Shown: in pieces, positions 1 to 13,306 of the stretch
Layout: each line of letters begins with the position of its first letter
How positions within the stretch are numbered: the first letter of the stretch is position 1
Assembly: GCA_947568835.1 (NCBI GenBank)
Contig: OX387607.1
Location: 3,472,001 to 3,536,000 of the forward strand
Direction of reading: 5' to 3'
Length of the DNA stretch: 64,000 nt
Source of the DNA: Protonemura montana
Lineage: Eukaryota > Arthropoda > Insecta > Plecoptera > Nemouridae
Notes under the pieces: model-generated
The model's database searches: none
Told to the model about the DNA's origin: nothing
The model's input: only the letters and a program-made list of their open reading frames with translations
Program-made: the position numbers and the translations under genes

Positions 1-543
1 GATATGTTAACTATTTTCACGGCAGGTTGATAGTGGATTCACTCCTGTTGAGATATCCAAGAAGAATTCGACACCCAAGCCAATTACTTCGTTGGCCACA
101 GCTGAGTTTTTTTGGAAATCTTAAATTGAACACAAATGCTGCCCAACTGCATTTAGTCAGAATATCCTGACTGGAAGAGAGGAGGAAAAACATTCCTCCA
201 ATACTGCAAGTTTCGTTTCTAACCAGAATCATAGCAGATGTTTCTGTCATTTCCGTTTAAATCCTAGAACAATGTCTCGCATGTTGAAATAGTCTGAACG
301 TTCTGTTCACATCAAAATACGGGTCATAAATGTGAAGTGTCAGTTTCTGTCTTTGGCCTTGAATTTCAGTCCATGACCTTGAGTTTCACTTACATTTTAA
401 ATAAAAACTATTATTTGTTTTCTTGTGCGTCCACCACAAAATCTCCCACTAGGAAACATAAGATCTGCCCTTGAGGACTCTGACATGTTCCAAAGCGCGC
501 AATTTTTCTCTAACGCTTGTTCCCCGCGTTGCCGTTCCTGCAG
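1..543 (+). other. Intron or upstream flank of the Flattop-like gene
   Basis: No coding exon can be supported here. The first recognisable exon of the Flattop-like gene begins at 544 behind a CAG acceptor and needs one base of a codon from an upstream exon. That exon is not visible in this stretch, so it should lie to the left of the window. Confidence 0.5.
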
Positions 544-3500
544 GCATCCCTCGGTCCAATCAGTCCCCGTGGGGTAACTTCAAGGGCACGTGGGATCTGC
601 CTCGCAAGATCACCCGGTGCGTCGCGACGAAGCTGTCCCACGAGCCCCGTCCCGAGCAGCTGACGGCGTGGGAGCGACGATGTGCCCACGTACCGCTGCC
701 CCAGAACCCGCCGCAGATCAAGTACCACCCGAAACAGAACAGGAACCGGAAGCACGACCCGGAGGTATGTCGGATTGACGAACCGTGCGCTGACAACATC
801 GATAACCGGGTCTGATTCCCAAAGCTACGGATCTTGTTTGTGATGTTGCCTTAGGGTACACGGTGGGTTGGTTTGTTCGCTTGCTAATGTGAACCCTACT
901 CCAGCAGAGAGTAATCAAACTTTTGCAGACTTTTACAATTTTCGAGTGGACCATTCACAAGTGTAATGAGCTGTTATTTTAGGTAGTAGCGCTAAAACAA
1001 ATATTCCTACTCGCACTTCGTGATCGTGTTTTCTCGCAACCCCCTCATGTACTCTGTATCCTGTCTCTCAAATTGAGGCAAGACGCAAAAAAAATCCTCA
1101 AATCCTCCTCAAATGCCATGACATGAAAAGCCGATGAGAGAGCTTTTTTGTAGCATCCAATTCGTACGTGGTATTGGTAAAAAAAGTATCCGCCAGCGAG
1201 CTCTGCAGTAAAGCGAAAACAGCTCGCAAAGCGGCGGGAAATGGCTGAGCGCCCTTGCCATGGCACGGCAACCTGAATTATTGCCCGTACCGTCGACAAG
1301 CGCTCGTTCAGGTTTATTTATTTCCCTGCTTCACAACTAAACATTTTCACAATGTTCTGTTCACAGAAAATGTGCCCGTACGACTGTAATCAGTTTCACT
1401 GCATAAAGTGGCCTACCCTCGAAGAATTAGAATTGGCCAGGAAACCATGAGAAGACTATAGCATGCAGTCTCGACTACAATCAATCACTCCTTCCTTATA
1501 GCTCAGAACAGAAGCAATCCATAACCGGCTCCAATACTTCCTGTACGTACTCGAAAAAATAAAAACAACCCCTTTGTTGCCTGACTGACTGGCTATGTTT
1601 TCGTATCATTTCCTTGTGTGTTGTATCAGACGGAATGCCACGTTTGACGTTAAATGGTTTATTTTGTGTGACCCGCAAGAAAATCCAGATACCAGTTTTA
1701 TTTCTTTTTTCCGGTAAGTTATTCACTTTGCTGCCCGCCTTGTTTTCCATTGCACACTTCCTCTGGCCTGGATAATAGTGGCGGTCTCATTCTAGCGGCC
1801 AGAGTCGAAGCATTCCGAGACCCCCGACGAGGATAAGGAGTTGAGCAATGGCCGCGTAAACGTCCCTATGAGGGCGAGATCTTCCCCCCATATGCCGACG
1901 TCAGCACCTTTGGAGGTGACGGGACACTCGGCGTCGAGGAGCACTTCGTCGTCCTCCAAAGGGTCGCGATCGCCCCGAAGGCACAGGTAGGTACACAAAG
2001 AACTCTTTGAATGCTACCAGCGCTACTTGGTGCTACCAGACATTTCTTATAACGTTTTAAGGCGCTTTTCTACGTGAAAAACCAGCTGAAGAGTCACATT
2101 GGAGTGACACTGGTATCCACCTATTCTCGTTTTTTCGTGGTGTTTTTCGTGTCGTAGCACGGCAAACGAATGCAGTAGTTTGCATCCCAAAGCATTGAAA
2201 TCTAAGACTTCCATGACCAACGGATCGTATTATTGCAGACACAGCGGTAAAGACACCCCGCACCCTGGCGGACCGTACGTCCCCGGCGAACTCCACCACC
2301 GAGAATACGACCGCAAGCCTCTCGTCTCCCCACCGACGCCACCCAACGTTCCCGGCTACCGTTACGTCACGACGCCGCCGCCAAAAGAGACCAAAAAGCA
2401 CCGTCGACCCCCCTCCGGGCCCCCGCTAGCCAACGCCTACAGTAACTTTGTAGTCGCCAAACAGTTCCATCAAGGGAACCTCCAACACCAGCCGCTGCCG
2501 GACACGGTGCAGGACGCGATGTACCGGAAGCTGCAGTCGCAGGGTGCCAAGTACCCGGGCTTGGCGCTGGACAACCAGCCGCAGACGACCGCAGTGGGGT
2601 GGAGGGGGTACGGGGCGCCGGGACCTACCCAGTGCAGCAAGCTCAGGGTGCATCGACCCAAAACGGCAGGGGTGATCCCAGACGTCGAGGGGCCTGATCC
2701 GCCGGTGGGTATTCTAATCTAAGAGTTTGTAAACTATGTTTTGATAAAAACACAGCTTCATAAGGCAGGTGGGTTGGGAACAGCAAGCAAATAGATTTGG
2801 AGTCAAGGGACGCGACTCAACAGTTCGAAGTTTGAAAAGTCACAAATGCCCTTTGCAATCCGAGCTCAGATTGGTATACCAAGAATAATTGTTACGGATA
2901 CAGAGCAAACTACGAAAAAGTGATTTCTATCTCAAAATGAGAGCTATCATCCTCTCTCAGAACCAGCCTTACCTTATGATACATACCAACCAAATAGAAA
3001 TCATCACACGGCTTGACACAGCGCCAGCTGCTTCAAGTTTAGGTAAATAACGTTTGTCATTTGGTTTGAAAACGAATATTGATCAGATAATCTACCACTG
3101 ATGCTACTACCCTTGAAAAAGTTCCTGGTATAAAAGTTACGAAACATTGGGGAAATAGTTTGGTATAACATAGTATTCAAAACCAAGTTTTTAAATAGTA
3201 ATTACTCGAGTAAAATGAATCGATTGCATCTTTTGGTTCTGCAGGAGCCTGGTCGGCCCAGCACGAGCGTGAAGCGCACCAAGCTGCGTCGACAGAGCCG
3301 TATCGGTAACATGGAGCTGGCCATCTGCTGGGACCTCCGACCGGCCGACCGGGATGACGAGCCAAAGCTTGCCGCACACATCGATGGGACCAATGAAAGC
3401 GCAGGGCCCGCGGTGTTCACCGTCGTACACCAGGTTAGACTCATAAAGAGCAACTCGAAAAAAATTCTTAGCTGGATTTTGAGTTCACCTTAATTTAGGA

Positions 3501-5675
3501 CCGAATTTTTAAGAACCTCAGATAGTCTAGCATTTACCAGCATTTTTAGCCTTGTATAGTTATTTATTAGTTTTAACTTTCAACTCTCTTCGTTACTTCA
3601 TTCATATGTAGCTCACATATAACTCTACCTGGAAAGTCATCGAAGGACGCAGCTAGAACTCATAGTGAGACTCAATCAATCACCAAACCTTGCTTAGTAT
3701 CGTTTAGACTTTAGGAGAAAATCACTCACAAAACAAGTGACCAACCCTAATACTTCCTCTAGGTACTTAACATAAAAATCCTCCTTTTTCTCTGACATAC
3801 GTCCAGTCAACGCATTGACATCGCTACCTAGTCAGGATTCACCAATTAAAGAGACAATATTATTTCTTCAAAAGAGTTCCCATTAGATGTGGTCGTGTGA
3901 TGTGACTCACGAATTTACGGTTGAGTTTGCACGCACCTAAAATTGCCATGCGTGATCGTGACACGCATGTTACACGTTGAGGATCCCCCGATTCAAATTC
4001 TTAAAAATGAGCATCGTTCTGCTGAGATGGGGATCATGAAAATTGGTGGGTGAGCTCGCAAAACAAAGTTCTGACACTGCTTAATGGTAACCTATCAATT
4101 TTCCCACAAAGATGTAGTTTTTTGTATAATTGTCCAAGTAGATTCGCAAATAGTGTCAATACACGAGATCTTTTTGGTTACGCACACCGCTAATGGTGAT
4201 GTCCACGATTATAATTGCCATAGTGAGCGCGCGCGTGAGCATGAATTGCTTAAAAAATGCGTGCGTGATTGTGTGTGACAAAAAATAATTTTTCGAGAGT
4301 CCCGACCTGACGTGGATGGATTTCCACTCACGCAACTACCTCTAGTTCCCATTTGATTTACAAGTGTAACTCACAGCCAGAATCTACAAGGCTAAGTGCA
4401 CAACAGAACCAAAGAATGTCCTGAATGGAGCTCTATGTTCGAAAGGTGGAGCAGCCAGACTGCCTGAAAGACGACGGAGAGGTAGCCAGACCGCAAGCAA
4501 CCCCAAGACCGCACACACACCATCACAAGCTTGCGTCGGTGGACAGCTTCAACTCGATGACACCTGAGACAGCGGCCAATCTGCGGTCGCGACCACGTAC
4601 GGCTTGGAGCAAGGAGCCCCATGTCTTGAACAACCAGCTCGAGAAGATCTCTTCCAAGGGACACGATCAGGTCTGTGCAGCATAGGGGATCATTTTCTCT
4701 TGATTCGTCGTGTGATGCTCTTTAGTTTCATTTCCTTTCCCTTGTTGATTTTTTCCATTCAGAAAACCAAAATACTCTTTATTAATTGTCATCACTCTGG
4801 AGGCAGAAATATCCTTTGCCAAGTGTGTCAAGTACATGCAACCTGCTTCAATATGCAGAGCTGTTTCAAACTTAGGTTAATTTGGCTTTTCTGTGTTTCT
4901 ACTGAATCTATTTCCCCCAAAATCTAATAAAGTTTGATCCTGATACAGTTTGCAGAGATTTTTTAAAATTCCCTGTCGACAGAACTTTTCATTTTAATAC
5001 AGAGACCATAGAAAGTAGGCTGCACCATTCTGAGTCGCCTTGCTAATCCAACAAATCCATCATCCCATCCAGGAAAACGCCAGTCCCAACCTCCGTGGGC
5101 CGTCAGCCTCACGCCGCAGCGGCAGCGTCGACCATTTCACCGACAAGATCAGCAGCATCCACTCATCAGCCCACGCCCATCTCCCCCGACCCACCCACAC
5201 TCACCACCGTAGCTCCCCGAACCTCCTAGCCGACCTCGAGATCAACAACAACAAGTACCACAACCACCGCAGCCCCAACCTGCCGCTAGTCAAGAGCAAG
5301 CTGCTGAACACGCGACCCTGTGTAGCTTGCGAGCTCAAGACCCCACCACCCGACCCTATGAAGCTGCTACGACGCCCCAAGTCCGAGTACAAGATGGCGT
5401 TCAAGGCTGGCAAGCCGACGAATAGCTTCGACAGCGGTTCTGGACCAAGTACGCGACCGACGACGGGGAAGCCGGTCAAGATGCCCAAACCGAGGCAGTT
5501 CACGAAGCGGAGCTACTCAATAGACACGTTAGCACCGCCGTTTTCACTCTGGCCTGGGAACAACGCGAGCAATCGCGATTATCCGGAACACTGGAGACTG
5601 GCGTCGGTATATCAACACGCGTACAAGCCAGTGGAAGCACGGAAAAAGCCGTTGTTAGCGAGTGTCTATCAGTGA
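544..5675 (+). CDS. Cfap126: Flattop (CFAP126)-like protein with long C-terminal extension, 5' end missing
   Basis: Flattop is a ciliary microtubule inner or basal-body protein. Proposed exons are 544-764, 1796-1986, 2239-2704, 3245-3433, 4446-4670 and 5073-5675; all phases join and give about 631 residues. The first exon carries the family signature, PRS followed by SPWGNFKGTWDLP and later KHDPE, which matches the PRS..NPWGSFMGTW and PHDPD region of vertebrate Flattop. Everything after it is low-complexity, rich in Pro, His, Ser and basic residues. The last exon repeats the hexapeptide LASVYQ twice near the stop. Vertebrate Flattop is only about 177 residues, so most of this protein is extra. 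The acceptor before 4446 (TTCGAAAG) is weak, but a stop at 4422-4424 forces a site close to it. The introns of 252 bp to 1.0 kb hold nothing recognisable. The N-terminal exon lies outside the window. The family call is fairly sure; the function of the tail is unknown. Confidence 0.72.
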
Positions 5676-5944
5676 GGGGGCGTGCAGTGCGGTGGAAAGG
5701 AATGAGAAGGAACTTTTAAATGTGTAACGGAATCTTTATGAGCAGCATTATTCTAAATATCAGTTCAGGCCAAAATGGTAGAGTAATCTTACCTTCAAAC
5801 TACATTCCAAACAGATAAATTAGAGCCACCAAGTTTTCCATTAAATGTATCAATGAAATATTTTGTAATAATGAAACTCGTGAGCTAGAATTTCACTTTT
5901 CAATCACAGCAATAGCTTGTAAGATATTTTAGATCAAAATGTAG

Positions 5945-5950
5945 ATTAAA
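5945..5950 (+). terminator. Candidate poly(A) signal ATTAAA of the Flattop-like gene
   Basis: ATTAAA lies 270 bp after the stop at 5675. It is the best variant signal before the opposing SMG9 gene, and no AATAAA was seen nearer. Confidence 0.4.
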
Positions 5951-5994
5951 TTTTCAATAAGAAACGTAGTTTACAAGTAGCAAAATATGTACGC

Positions 5995-6000
5995 TTTATT
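5995..6000 (-). terminator. Candidate poly(A) signal of SMG9
   Basis: TTTATT on the plus strand reads AATAAA on the minus strand, 60 bp after the SMG9 stop. The two convergent genes therefore end within about 100 bp of each other. Confidence 0.55.
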
Positions 6001-6059
6001 ATTGTAGAATACCTGTACAAAGCAGAAAGTAAATTGATTTCAGTTAGAGGCTGTTGTGG

Positions 6060-8363
6060 CTAAGGCAACAGCCGGCTGTACTCCATGAAGAATGAGCTCT
6101 TCTTGGTAATGGCTTCCCACACTTTTGCAGCATAGTGGAGCCAGTTTTTCTCGGTAAGCACGGAGTGGGTCAGCGGGTAACGAGGCACTCCCAGCAGCTG
6201 CTCCTGGATCAAGCAACAAGGATTCATTTAATATTTTACTCCTGCAGAATCAGGACAAACCAGAGGGAAGTGAATTACGGTACTGTGTCATGTTCTTCCC
6301 TGTAATCTTATACTTTTAACTTATTTTTTAATTACATTTACAAATCATTTTCTACTTTTCTTGATAGACATACGAAACCTAACCCTATCATTCATTTAAA
6401 ACAATTGCCATCTACTATGCAAAAAGAAAAATACTCTCTACCCCAGCTGAAACCGGCAATGACCACATTCAGTCGCACTCGAAATACTTCTCTCTAGCAT
6501 AACCTACGTATTAGATTGATATAAGATTGACTCCAAGCTGTACCTGCAAGCTCTGCACCAGTTCTCGCATGCCAGGATGTCCCTTGTAGTGTCCCTTGTC
6601 GATGGACTCTTCGATGTCCGCCAACAGGAAGAGGTTGATGGGTTCGCCACAAGTCTTTGGGGACAGAGTGCTGGCCACGCCACCCATCGCTAGGCCTAGC
6701 CCGCTCTGGATTTTCAGCTTCGACTGATCGAAAGACTTTCGGTACACGTTCTACAAGAATATGGAGCATTTTGTTTACGATTGTTATTTATCACACCTAG
6801 TTCTTATGATATGTTACATAAAATGATCTCATCAACCTAAAATGTCTTAACAGGTGAAGTGATAAAAATAATTTCGACACCAACAGCAACAGGCATTCTC
6901 AAAATTAGCTAGTTTTTCAATTTTTCTAAGTTGCGTTCCTTCTGTCCTCTTCTCTACAAGCACCATTCAAGAATAACTTTTTTAATCTCTACATTACTTA
7001 AATTAGTTAGAGTGTTCAATCACCTGCATAAGTTTTATTTGGCTCTGACTGAAATCAGATGTCTGCGCTTTATTCTGGACAAACATGATATGTGGAGAGT
7101 ATTCAATAATCTCCTCGTCTTGGGTAGTTGTAGGCGTGGATGGCTTCAGCATTTCCGCGGACTGAAGAAACCTAATGAGGTTTGGGTCGAAAAACCAGTC
7201 TTGTACAACCAATACTACGTGGCACACGGAGAGCATGAATGCTGCTATTTGAAGTGATTGAATCTCCATTGCATTCTCCGTTGAACTGAATTCTGGTGTG
7301 AGAAACTTCTTGGCTTCCAAGTTGATGAGACAATCCATTACCGATGCCGATAAGACTGGTCGAGTGTCCAAAAACATAACTCTGTTAGAGGTAACGTAGA
7401 GATCGATGCCACTGGTACAATGAGCTGCAGCTTCTTGATGTTCATACGATGCTGGACTAAATATCAACGGAGTTCTTGAAAGAAAATATCGGTACATTAA
7501 CTTCAATTGTATTAAAAAGCAAACATAAAATTGCATATTTTATTGCTAGTTTTACTTACTTGTTGATGTCACCCAAATCATTGCCAGCAAGAAGTGACAT
7601 GATTGTTGACTTCCCAACCCCTTGCAACCCAATGCATCCAATTACTAAAAACTCACTCTGATCCAATAAATATTCCAAGGATACTTCAGAGAATTGGAGC
7701 AAATCGTCGAGCAGCTTTACGCTGCCTTTCATTTCCAATGGAGGAGCCAATGGATTGGTATCTGCCAAGGAAAGAGTAAACACAGAAAGAATAAAATTAC
7801 TTTGAAAGCATCCAGGCGTGGAGAAAAATTTTGAAGTAAATGCCACTTACTATCACTGCCTGCATGCTTAGCCACCAACTGGTAGACCGGCATTTGGCCA
7901 TCTGAATCTTTTTTTGTGGAGGAAGGAAACCTGTTGCTTGGAGAAACTGCTCGATTTTCATTGTCTCTTGTCCGCAAGATGCTGATAGCTGGTGTTCGTT
8001 CCGAGCTAGCGGAAGTGCTGTTGATTTGACTCCTTGTGTCTCCAGTCTTGTCTTTTTCACGCTCTAAGTCCCGCTCGCGGTCTGGCTTGGCAAGTATGAT
8101 TGGTGTCCGTACGCTACCAGCCAGTGGAACATCGGTTTTTTCCAGTACCTAAAAGATTTAAATAATAGTTTTAGGTTAGTAGAGAAACCAAAGATGATAC
8201 AATATCTTTCAAAAATGAACGACGTTTGGGTTGGAATTTGGAAGCAAAATATTCCAAATTCTATGATGCAGGTTATGTGACATATCATCGTTGATCATAC
8301 TTTATTGGCACCAGCACCAAAATACTTCTTGTTTGGAGGAAATCTTGAATCTCTATCAGACAT
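6060..8363 (-). CDS. Smg9: SMG9, nonsense-mediated mRNA decay factor
   Basis: SMG9 joins SMG8 and the SMG1 kinase in the cytoplasmic complex that phosphorylates UPF1. Exons in transcript order are 8363-8301, 8148-7851, 7761-7560, 7474-7024, 6750-6544 and 6203-6060, which give 454 residues with every phase matching. A GTPase-like fold is indicated by a Walker A stretch, GLQGVGKST, at residues 165-173. It is followed by the family blocks TSGIDLYVTSNRVMFLDTRP, EMQ-type SLQIAAF, VVLVVQDWF and FLQSAEMLKPSTP. The C-terminus, HSVLTEKNWLHYAAKVWE and the final EYSRLL, matches the end of vertebrate SMG9. The short first exon starts at the ATG 8363-8361 and encodes 21 polar residues; residues 22-120 are low-complexity, as in the family. 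HR96 lies upstream on the same strand, with about 520 bp between the coding regions. Confidence 0.95.
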
Positions 8364-8462
8364 TGTTGTCTTAATAAAGCAAAAGAGATGTTCTACTTTT
8401 AATATGAATCTTATATTGCGCTTTAAGTTATGTTCTATCAACAACTGCTTGACAGATGTCTT

Positions 8463-8495
8463 GTCACTTCACTCGCCATGTGCTAGTGAAGTGAC
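8463..8495. repeat. Short inverted repeat (10-bp perfect arms)
   Basis: GTCACTTCAC at 8463-8472 is mirrored by GTGAAGTGAC at 8486-8495 with a 13-base loop. It lies in the SMG9 5' flank, between SMG9 and HR96. Its role is unknown. Confidence 0.6.
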
Positions 8496-8836
8496 TATTC
8501 GCACCAAAGATGTGCATTGGAGACATACCGTGCTGCCAAGCCCTACTAGTAGTGTGAATAGGGTGTGAAAAAGCGTGTAAAAAGGGTGCACACCCTTGAG
8601 CGAACTTTTTTTTTGTATGAACCAATTTTTCTGTGCTGGAATGAAAAAAAAACACACAGACATCTCCTCAATTCTGCTTGGTTATTTATATGTATTCAAA
8701 ATAAATAATGGAAATGTTTCAATGCTCTAAATGAATAACCTCTACAGTCTAGATGGATCACAAAATATGGGAATTCTTATATGCAGCTCAGAAAATAATA
8801 AGAACATGTACGTTGGTAAATGGGTACATAAAGTGT

Positions 8837-8842
8837 TTTATT
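8837..8842 (-). terminator. Candidate poly(A) signal of HR96
   Basis: TTTATT on the plus strand gives AATAAA on the minus strand, about 40 bp after the HR96 stop codon. Confidence 0.55.
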
Positions 8843-8881
8843 AGTTTGTAACAGGGTAAACGAGGTGAGTGGCCGGACGAG

Positions 8882-11800
8882 CTATTGCGGCCGCTCTAGA
8901 CTGAGGCTAGCTGCGTTAAGGTCGAATATCTCGATGAGAAGGGGTTCGACGTCGCGAGGATTCACGTCGAGGTAAACCTTGACGTGCTCATCGTTGAGAC
9001 GATGAAGCTCCGCGATCTTCTGGATCATCTTCAAAAACGTGGACCGTGCCTCACAGCCCTGAAACAAGAGTTAGCACTTTGAAATGACTTCAAGCCTCAA
9101 GTTCCCAGATATCTTAACTTGTAACGTCATAGACGTGAGAGATTTCAGCAGAAACTTTGGCTAAGTAAGCTCTAAATAGAAATATTTGCACATATGTTTC
9201 GTGTTTGCTTTGTAAGTATGTATGGTCAAACAGCTGTTCTAATGTACATTTAACTTGTTCAGTAGACCACTTCAAAATCTCCCAAGTCTCTCAATGGTTC
9301 CTACCTGGTATATGCTCTCTAGGTATCTCCTCAGTAAATAGTAGTATGCATTTTGCTCGAGTCGGATTACGTCGTGATGTACCACGCGAGGTCGGTCGGG
9401 CGTGAACAGTGTGATGGCACCAAGTATTAACATGATGTTCTCGTCCGTCCGCCAGCGCAGCTCAAAGGTACGCAGGAAGCGTTGGTGCTCTTCGTAGATG
9501 TTACCTCGCGCCTCTTTCAGTACGTCCACCTTGACATTTAGCCGCTCCTGAGTGTGTGGTATCTGGAAGGCAGACCAAAAGGCAAGGATCGCTGTCAGAA
9601 TTTGACAAAAACCTCTCAATCGTGATTTGTAATCAAGACAGGAGCCAAAAAGTTCACCTCAAGCTGAAGGACCAGGTTGGACTGTGTGGTAAACACAGTC
9701 ACTACCTGGGACCAGACTTCATAGCCCATCAAAATGGTTGAATCTTAAGTGTAAGATGGATGGATGAAGGCTACTCACATTCCAGGAATTCTTGTCAGGG
9801 TCGTAGGTCATGGCGCTGCGTAGTATGAGCATCTCGGTGCAGCCGCCTTTGAGCAGCGCTACCTGATCCTCCTGGCACATGTTCTTAAACGCGTTGATCT
9901 TCTTCGAGGTCTTGATCAGCCGGCGGATGGCGATCGCCGTCAAGTTGATTACGTCGAGCAAGTCGGGGTGCTGCTCTACGTTTGTCTGTGCGCGCAGGGA
10001 AGAAGGTACGATGAGGGCAGCTCACAATAAACGTTGGGTGAAGGGGATATAATCTAAAAGTTCCATTGGCACTAAATACGATTGATATGTTTGACTGAAG
10101 TCGTGGCCGGAGTTACAAGACAGCATATAACTCCAGCAGTAAGAGTGAATTTGATGAAATAACAAAAACAGGGACATGCTTAGTTGATGTTTCTACAATG
10201 GCAGCCACTCGGAATGAGTGAATGGACGATGGTGCCATTTTCAATCGACATAGCAATTTTGGCTTGGTCACCTTTTTTTAAAAGAAATGCTTATTAAATT
10301 AATTTTCCTACCGCTCACCTTGAAAAGGTTGCATTCGTCACCGACAAGCGTGGATAGGTCGTGGTCCAAGGGGTCATGCAAAGCCTTGTTGGCGACGATG
10401 AGTTCGTTGAGCTTTGCGCGCTCTGCGTCGTTGAGTTCCCGTGAGTTGTGTGGTGTCTTAGCTAGTGAACTGTATGCCTCGAACTCGAGCTTGATGGCCT
10501 CGCTCAGGATCGACTCGATCGAGTTAGCGGCCGAAGACGAGGACGAGGGGCCCCTGCAAAACGTAACAGTACTATTGAGAAAAATATGACAGCATGATTG
10601 TAAGAGAATCTGAATGTGATCTGCTGGTGGTGTATTTGGGAAGGCTGGAGGTAGGATATTGGAGATTTTGACAATGATGCAGTCATTAAATGTTGAAGTA
10701 TGATTAATACTTCAAATATCAGTAGGATTTTTGGTTTCTCTTGTGTTTTCGACATAAAAGCTCAAACAAGGAAGCAAATAATGGACGGGGCATAAGGCAT
10801 TTGTCCAACTATGCTGCTATGCTACAGATCTCAGTGGCCTCACCTCTGATTGGTGGCCTGCACGTCCATTAGTGTTTCATGAGCCGCCTCTTTGGTACTG
10901 CGGTAGTACGACGGAGCTGGCGGCAGTTCTTCGCTCTCCAACGAAGCAGCCATCGCGCTGGGAACCCGCGGAGGTGAAAGACGGTTCGGAGACATTGACT
11001 CTAGCTTTGGAACTTGCGTCACACTGAGTCCTGTCAATGGAAAATCACTCGGTCAGATGTTGACATTACGAGAACAAGGCAAAATAGCCAAAATTACATA
11101 ACACTAACAGCTTTTCTAACCTCGTAAATTGTATTCATTTTTGTTGGATATATCTTGAACTAGAGCCTTTCAGTTTAAGTAATCTACACCGTAGCAAACC
11201 GTAAAGAAAACCAAACTCTGCTTTTTAATAGCAACTGGGTAAACTATGTTGTACATAATTGTTGCAATGTGTCATTTAAATAACAAGGAACACACTGACA
11301 ATATCATATAAATGAACAAAAGGAAATAATAATATATTATTGTTGTTACTACCCTTTCAAAATTGTGTACCCAATGGGAATTGGGGATAGTGTTGAAAAC
11401 AATTAAAAGCTCTGCTCATTGCAATCATTCACATTTTACATAACCCAAGTTCACAAATGCTCTCATACCGTTTGGCATGCCAGTGATGAGAGATGCCAGC
11501 AACGGCGTGTCGCTCTTCCCGCCTGGTTTGGCAAGTATCGAGGCAGGTGTGATGGCGGGGGTAATGACTGAGACGGGGGTGGAGCCACGAGACGTCTGCT
11601 GGGTGACCATCTCCGCAGTGCGGCACGCCGCTGTCGCGGAGTCGGGCGGAGACGACGGGCTGGGAACACTGGCGGCACCCGCAGGGGATGGGAAACCCTC
11701 GGCCGTCTGGAACAGTCAATGCAAAACCTCAGCAGGAGATCGCAATGAAATGCCTTCTGACGTTGGTTTACAGTCGTTTTTTGTCAGATACCTGAGCTTG

Positions 11801-13306
11801 GTCGTTTAGAAATGTCATAAAATCTTATCATAAAAAGAAAAATGTCAAAACGGTATAAGATGAAACGATCCACGCAACTCCATCTATTTTTCGAGTTTCC
11901 GGTAAATTGCATTCTCCTTCTTTCTTTTCCTTCACCCAAACCAATAAATTTAAAAAGCACAAGAAAAAACAAGTGATTTCAACAGCACAAAATAAAATAA
12001 AAGTCTGTCAAGACTTGCAAGCTCTCTATGTATCACATTGCCTCAAAACTTTTTTATTACTATTTTTCGAGTCCATGTACCTTTCTAACTCTTTCCAAAC
12101 ATATCCTAACATATGCTACTTACTTCATCACAGTTTCACGTTTGTCTGACTCAACTTCAACATCCTTCGTATGGCACATTGGGAGGTACATGGTTTTTTT
12201 GCATTATGTAGCGTTTCATTCTCACAACCTTCCCATGGGGTTCATGATCCTTATCAATCGCAAAGTAAATGTTGTCAGACCCTTTTTTTATTGGCTATAA
12301 GTCATAGTGTTGCCGTAGCTCACCTCATGTGAATGTGATGTATTGGAATTAGGGGCAGGTGTGATGTTAGCTGAAACATCTTCGGCTTCTTCGTAGCTTT
12401 CTTCTAACGCTGAACTGCCCACCCAGATCTTGTGGTTAGGCTCAAGCAGGCCACGTAAAGTCCCATTCTCGTACATTTCGTGACTGCATTCGTCTTCTTC
12501 TTTGTAACTATGGAAAAATCAGATCAAATGTTATGCAATTGAAGCCAAACATATAATTCTTGCATTTTCTTAAATTGAGTTAAGCCGTTTGCTTTTATTT
12601 TTAACAAATAACAATCAAACAAGCATCAGAGATCTTTGCTGGGATGCTGGAGTAGATATCTACCTTGAGTGCTCTGCCGATGGTCGCTTCTTGGCTCGGT
12701 TCTGCTCGATCTTCTGCTTCTTGATAACTTTGTCTTCGTCGGTCATGATGTAGTCCTTTCTCATGCCGATATCGAGGCACTTGACCAGACGACATCGCTG
12801 GCAGAAGCGGCGAGTGACCAGTGTTATCTCACATTTTTCGCCGAAGGGGCAATGGAATTCCTGTTCAATTTATTTTTGGGTTAAAAACTTGGATACCATA
12901 ATAGTTAATAAATGCACTCAAAAGATAATATTTTGCATTTTCCAGCAATTTATTTTCTAATATTTGACTCGGCAAGAAGCTTAGTTCTTATTTGATGGCT
13001 AGAGTGGTGATAGATAAGTTGATTGTGTCATTGAACATTTATGCTGATCTAACATCATTCTGATGACAAAGCTGTTTCAGGCTACTTTTAAAATAATCAC
13101 ATTGAAAATACACTAGTAATATGACATTAAAGGAGCACTACCTTGTTCTTGAGCGCATTTCTGCGGAAGAACGCTTTGCATGACTCGCATGTGACCGCAT
13201 TGAAGTTGTATCCCAACGCCTTGTCACCACAAACACCGCAAACTTTAAGGTCGACTTTCGCTTGGGAAGAATTGTCGACGGCTGGCTCTTTTTGTTCACT
13301 ATCCAT
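8882..13306 (-). CDS. Hr96: Nuclear hormone receptor HR96 (NR1J family)
   Basis: In insects HR96 is a nuclear receptor that controls xenobiotic, sterol and lipid responses; it is related to vertebrate VDR, PXR and CAR. Exons in transcript order are 13306-13142, 12860-12664, 12507-12324, 11706-11469, 11030-10844, 10553-10319, 9985-9779, 9562-9305 and 9058-8882, giving 615 residues in phase. The DNA-binding domain spans about residues 22-90. Finger one reads [18 protein letters not shown], the P-box CESCKA is at 40-45 as in fly HR96, and finger two ends [16 protein letters not shown] Ser/Pro-rich hinge of about 230 residues follows. The ligand-binding domain runs from about 330 to the end and includes the block [19 protein letters not shown]. 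The AF-2 helix, PLLIEIFDL, lies near the C-terminus. The start was set at the ATG at 13306, 22 codons before the first zinc cysteine, behind a possible acceptor in the 5'UTR. SMG9 follows on the same strand. Confidence 0.95.
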
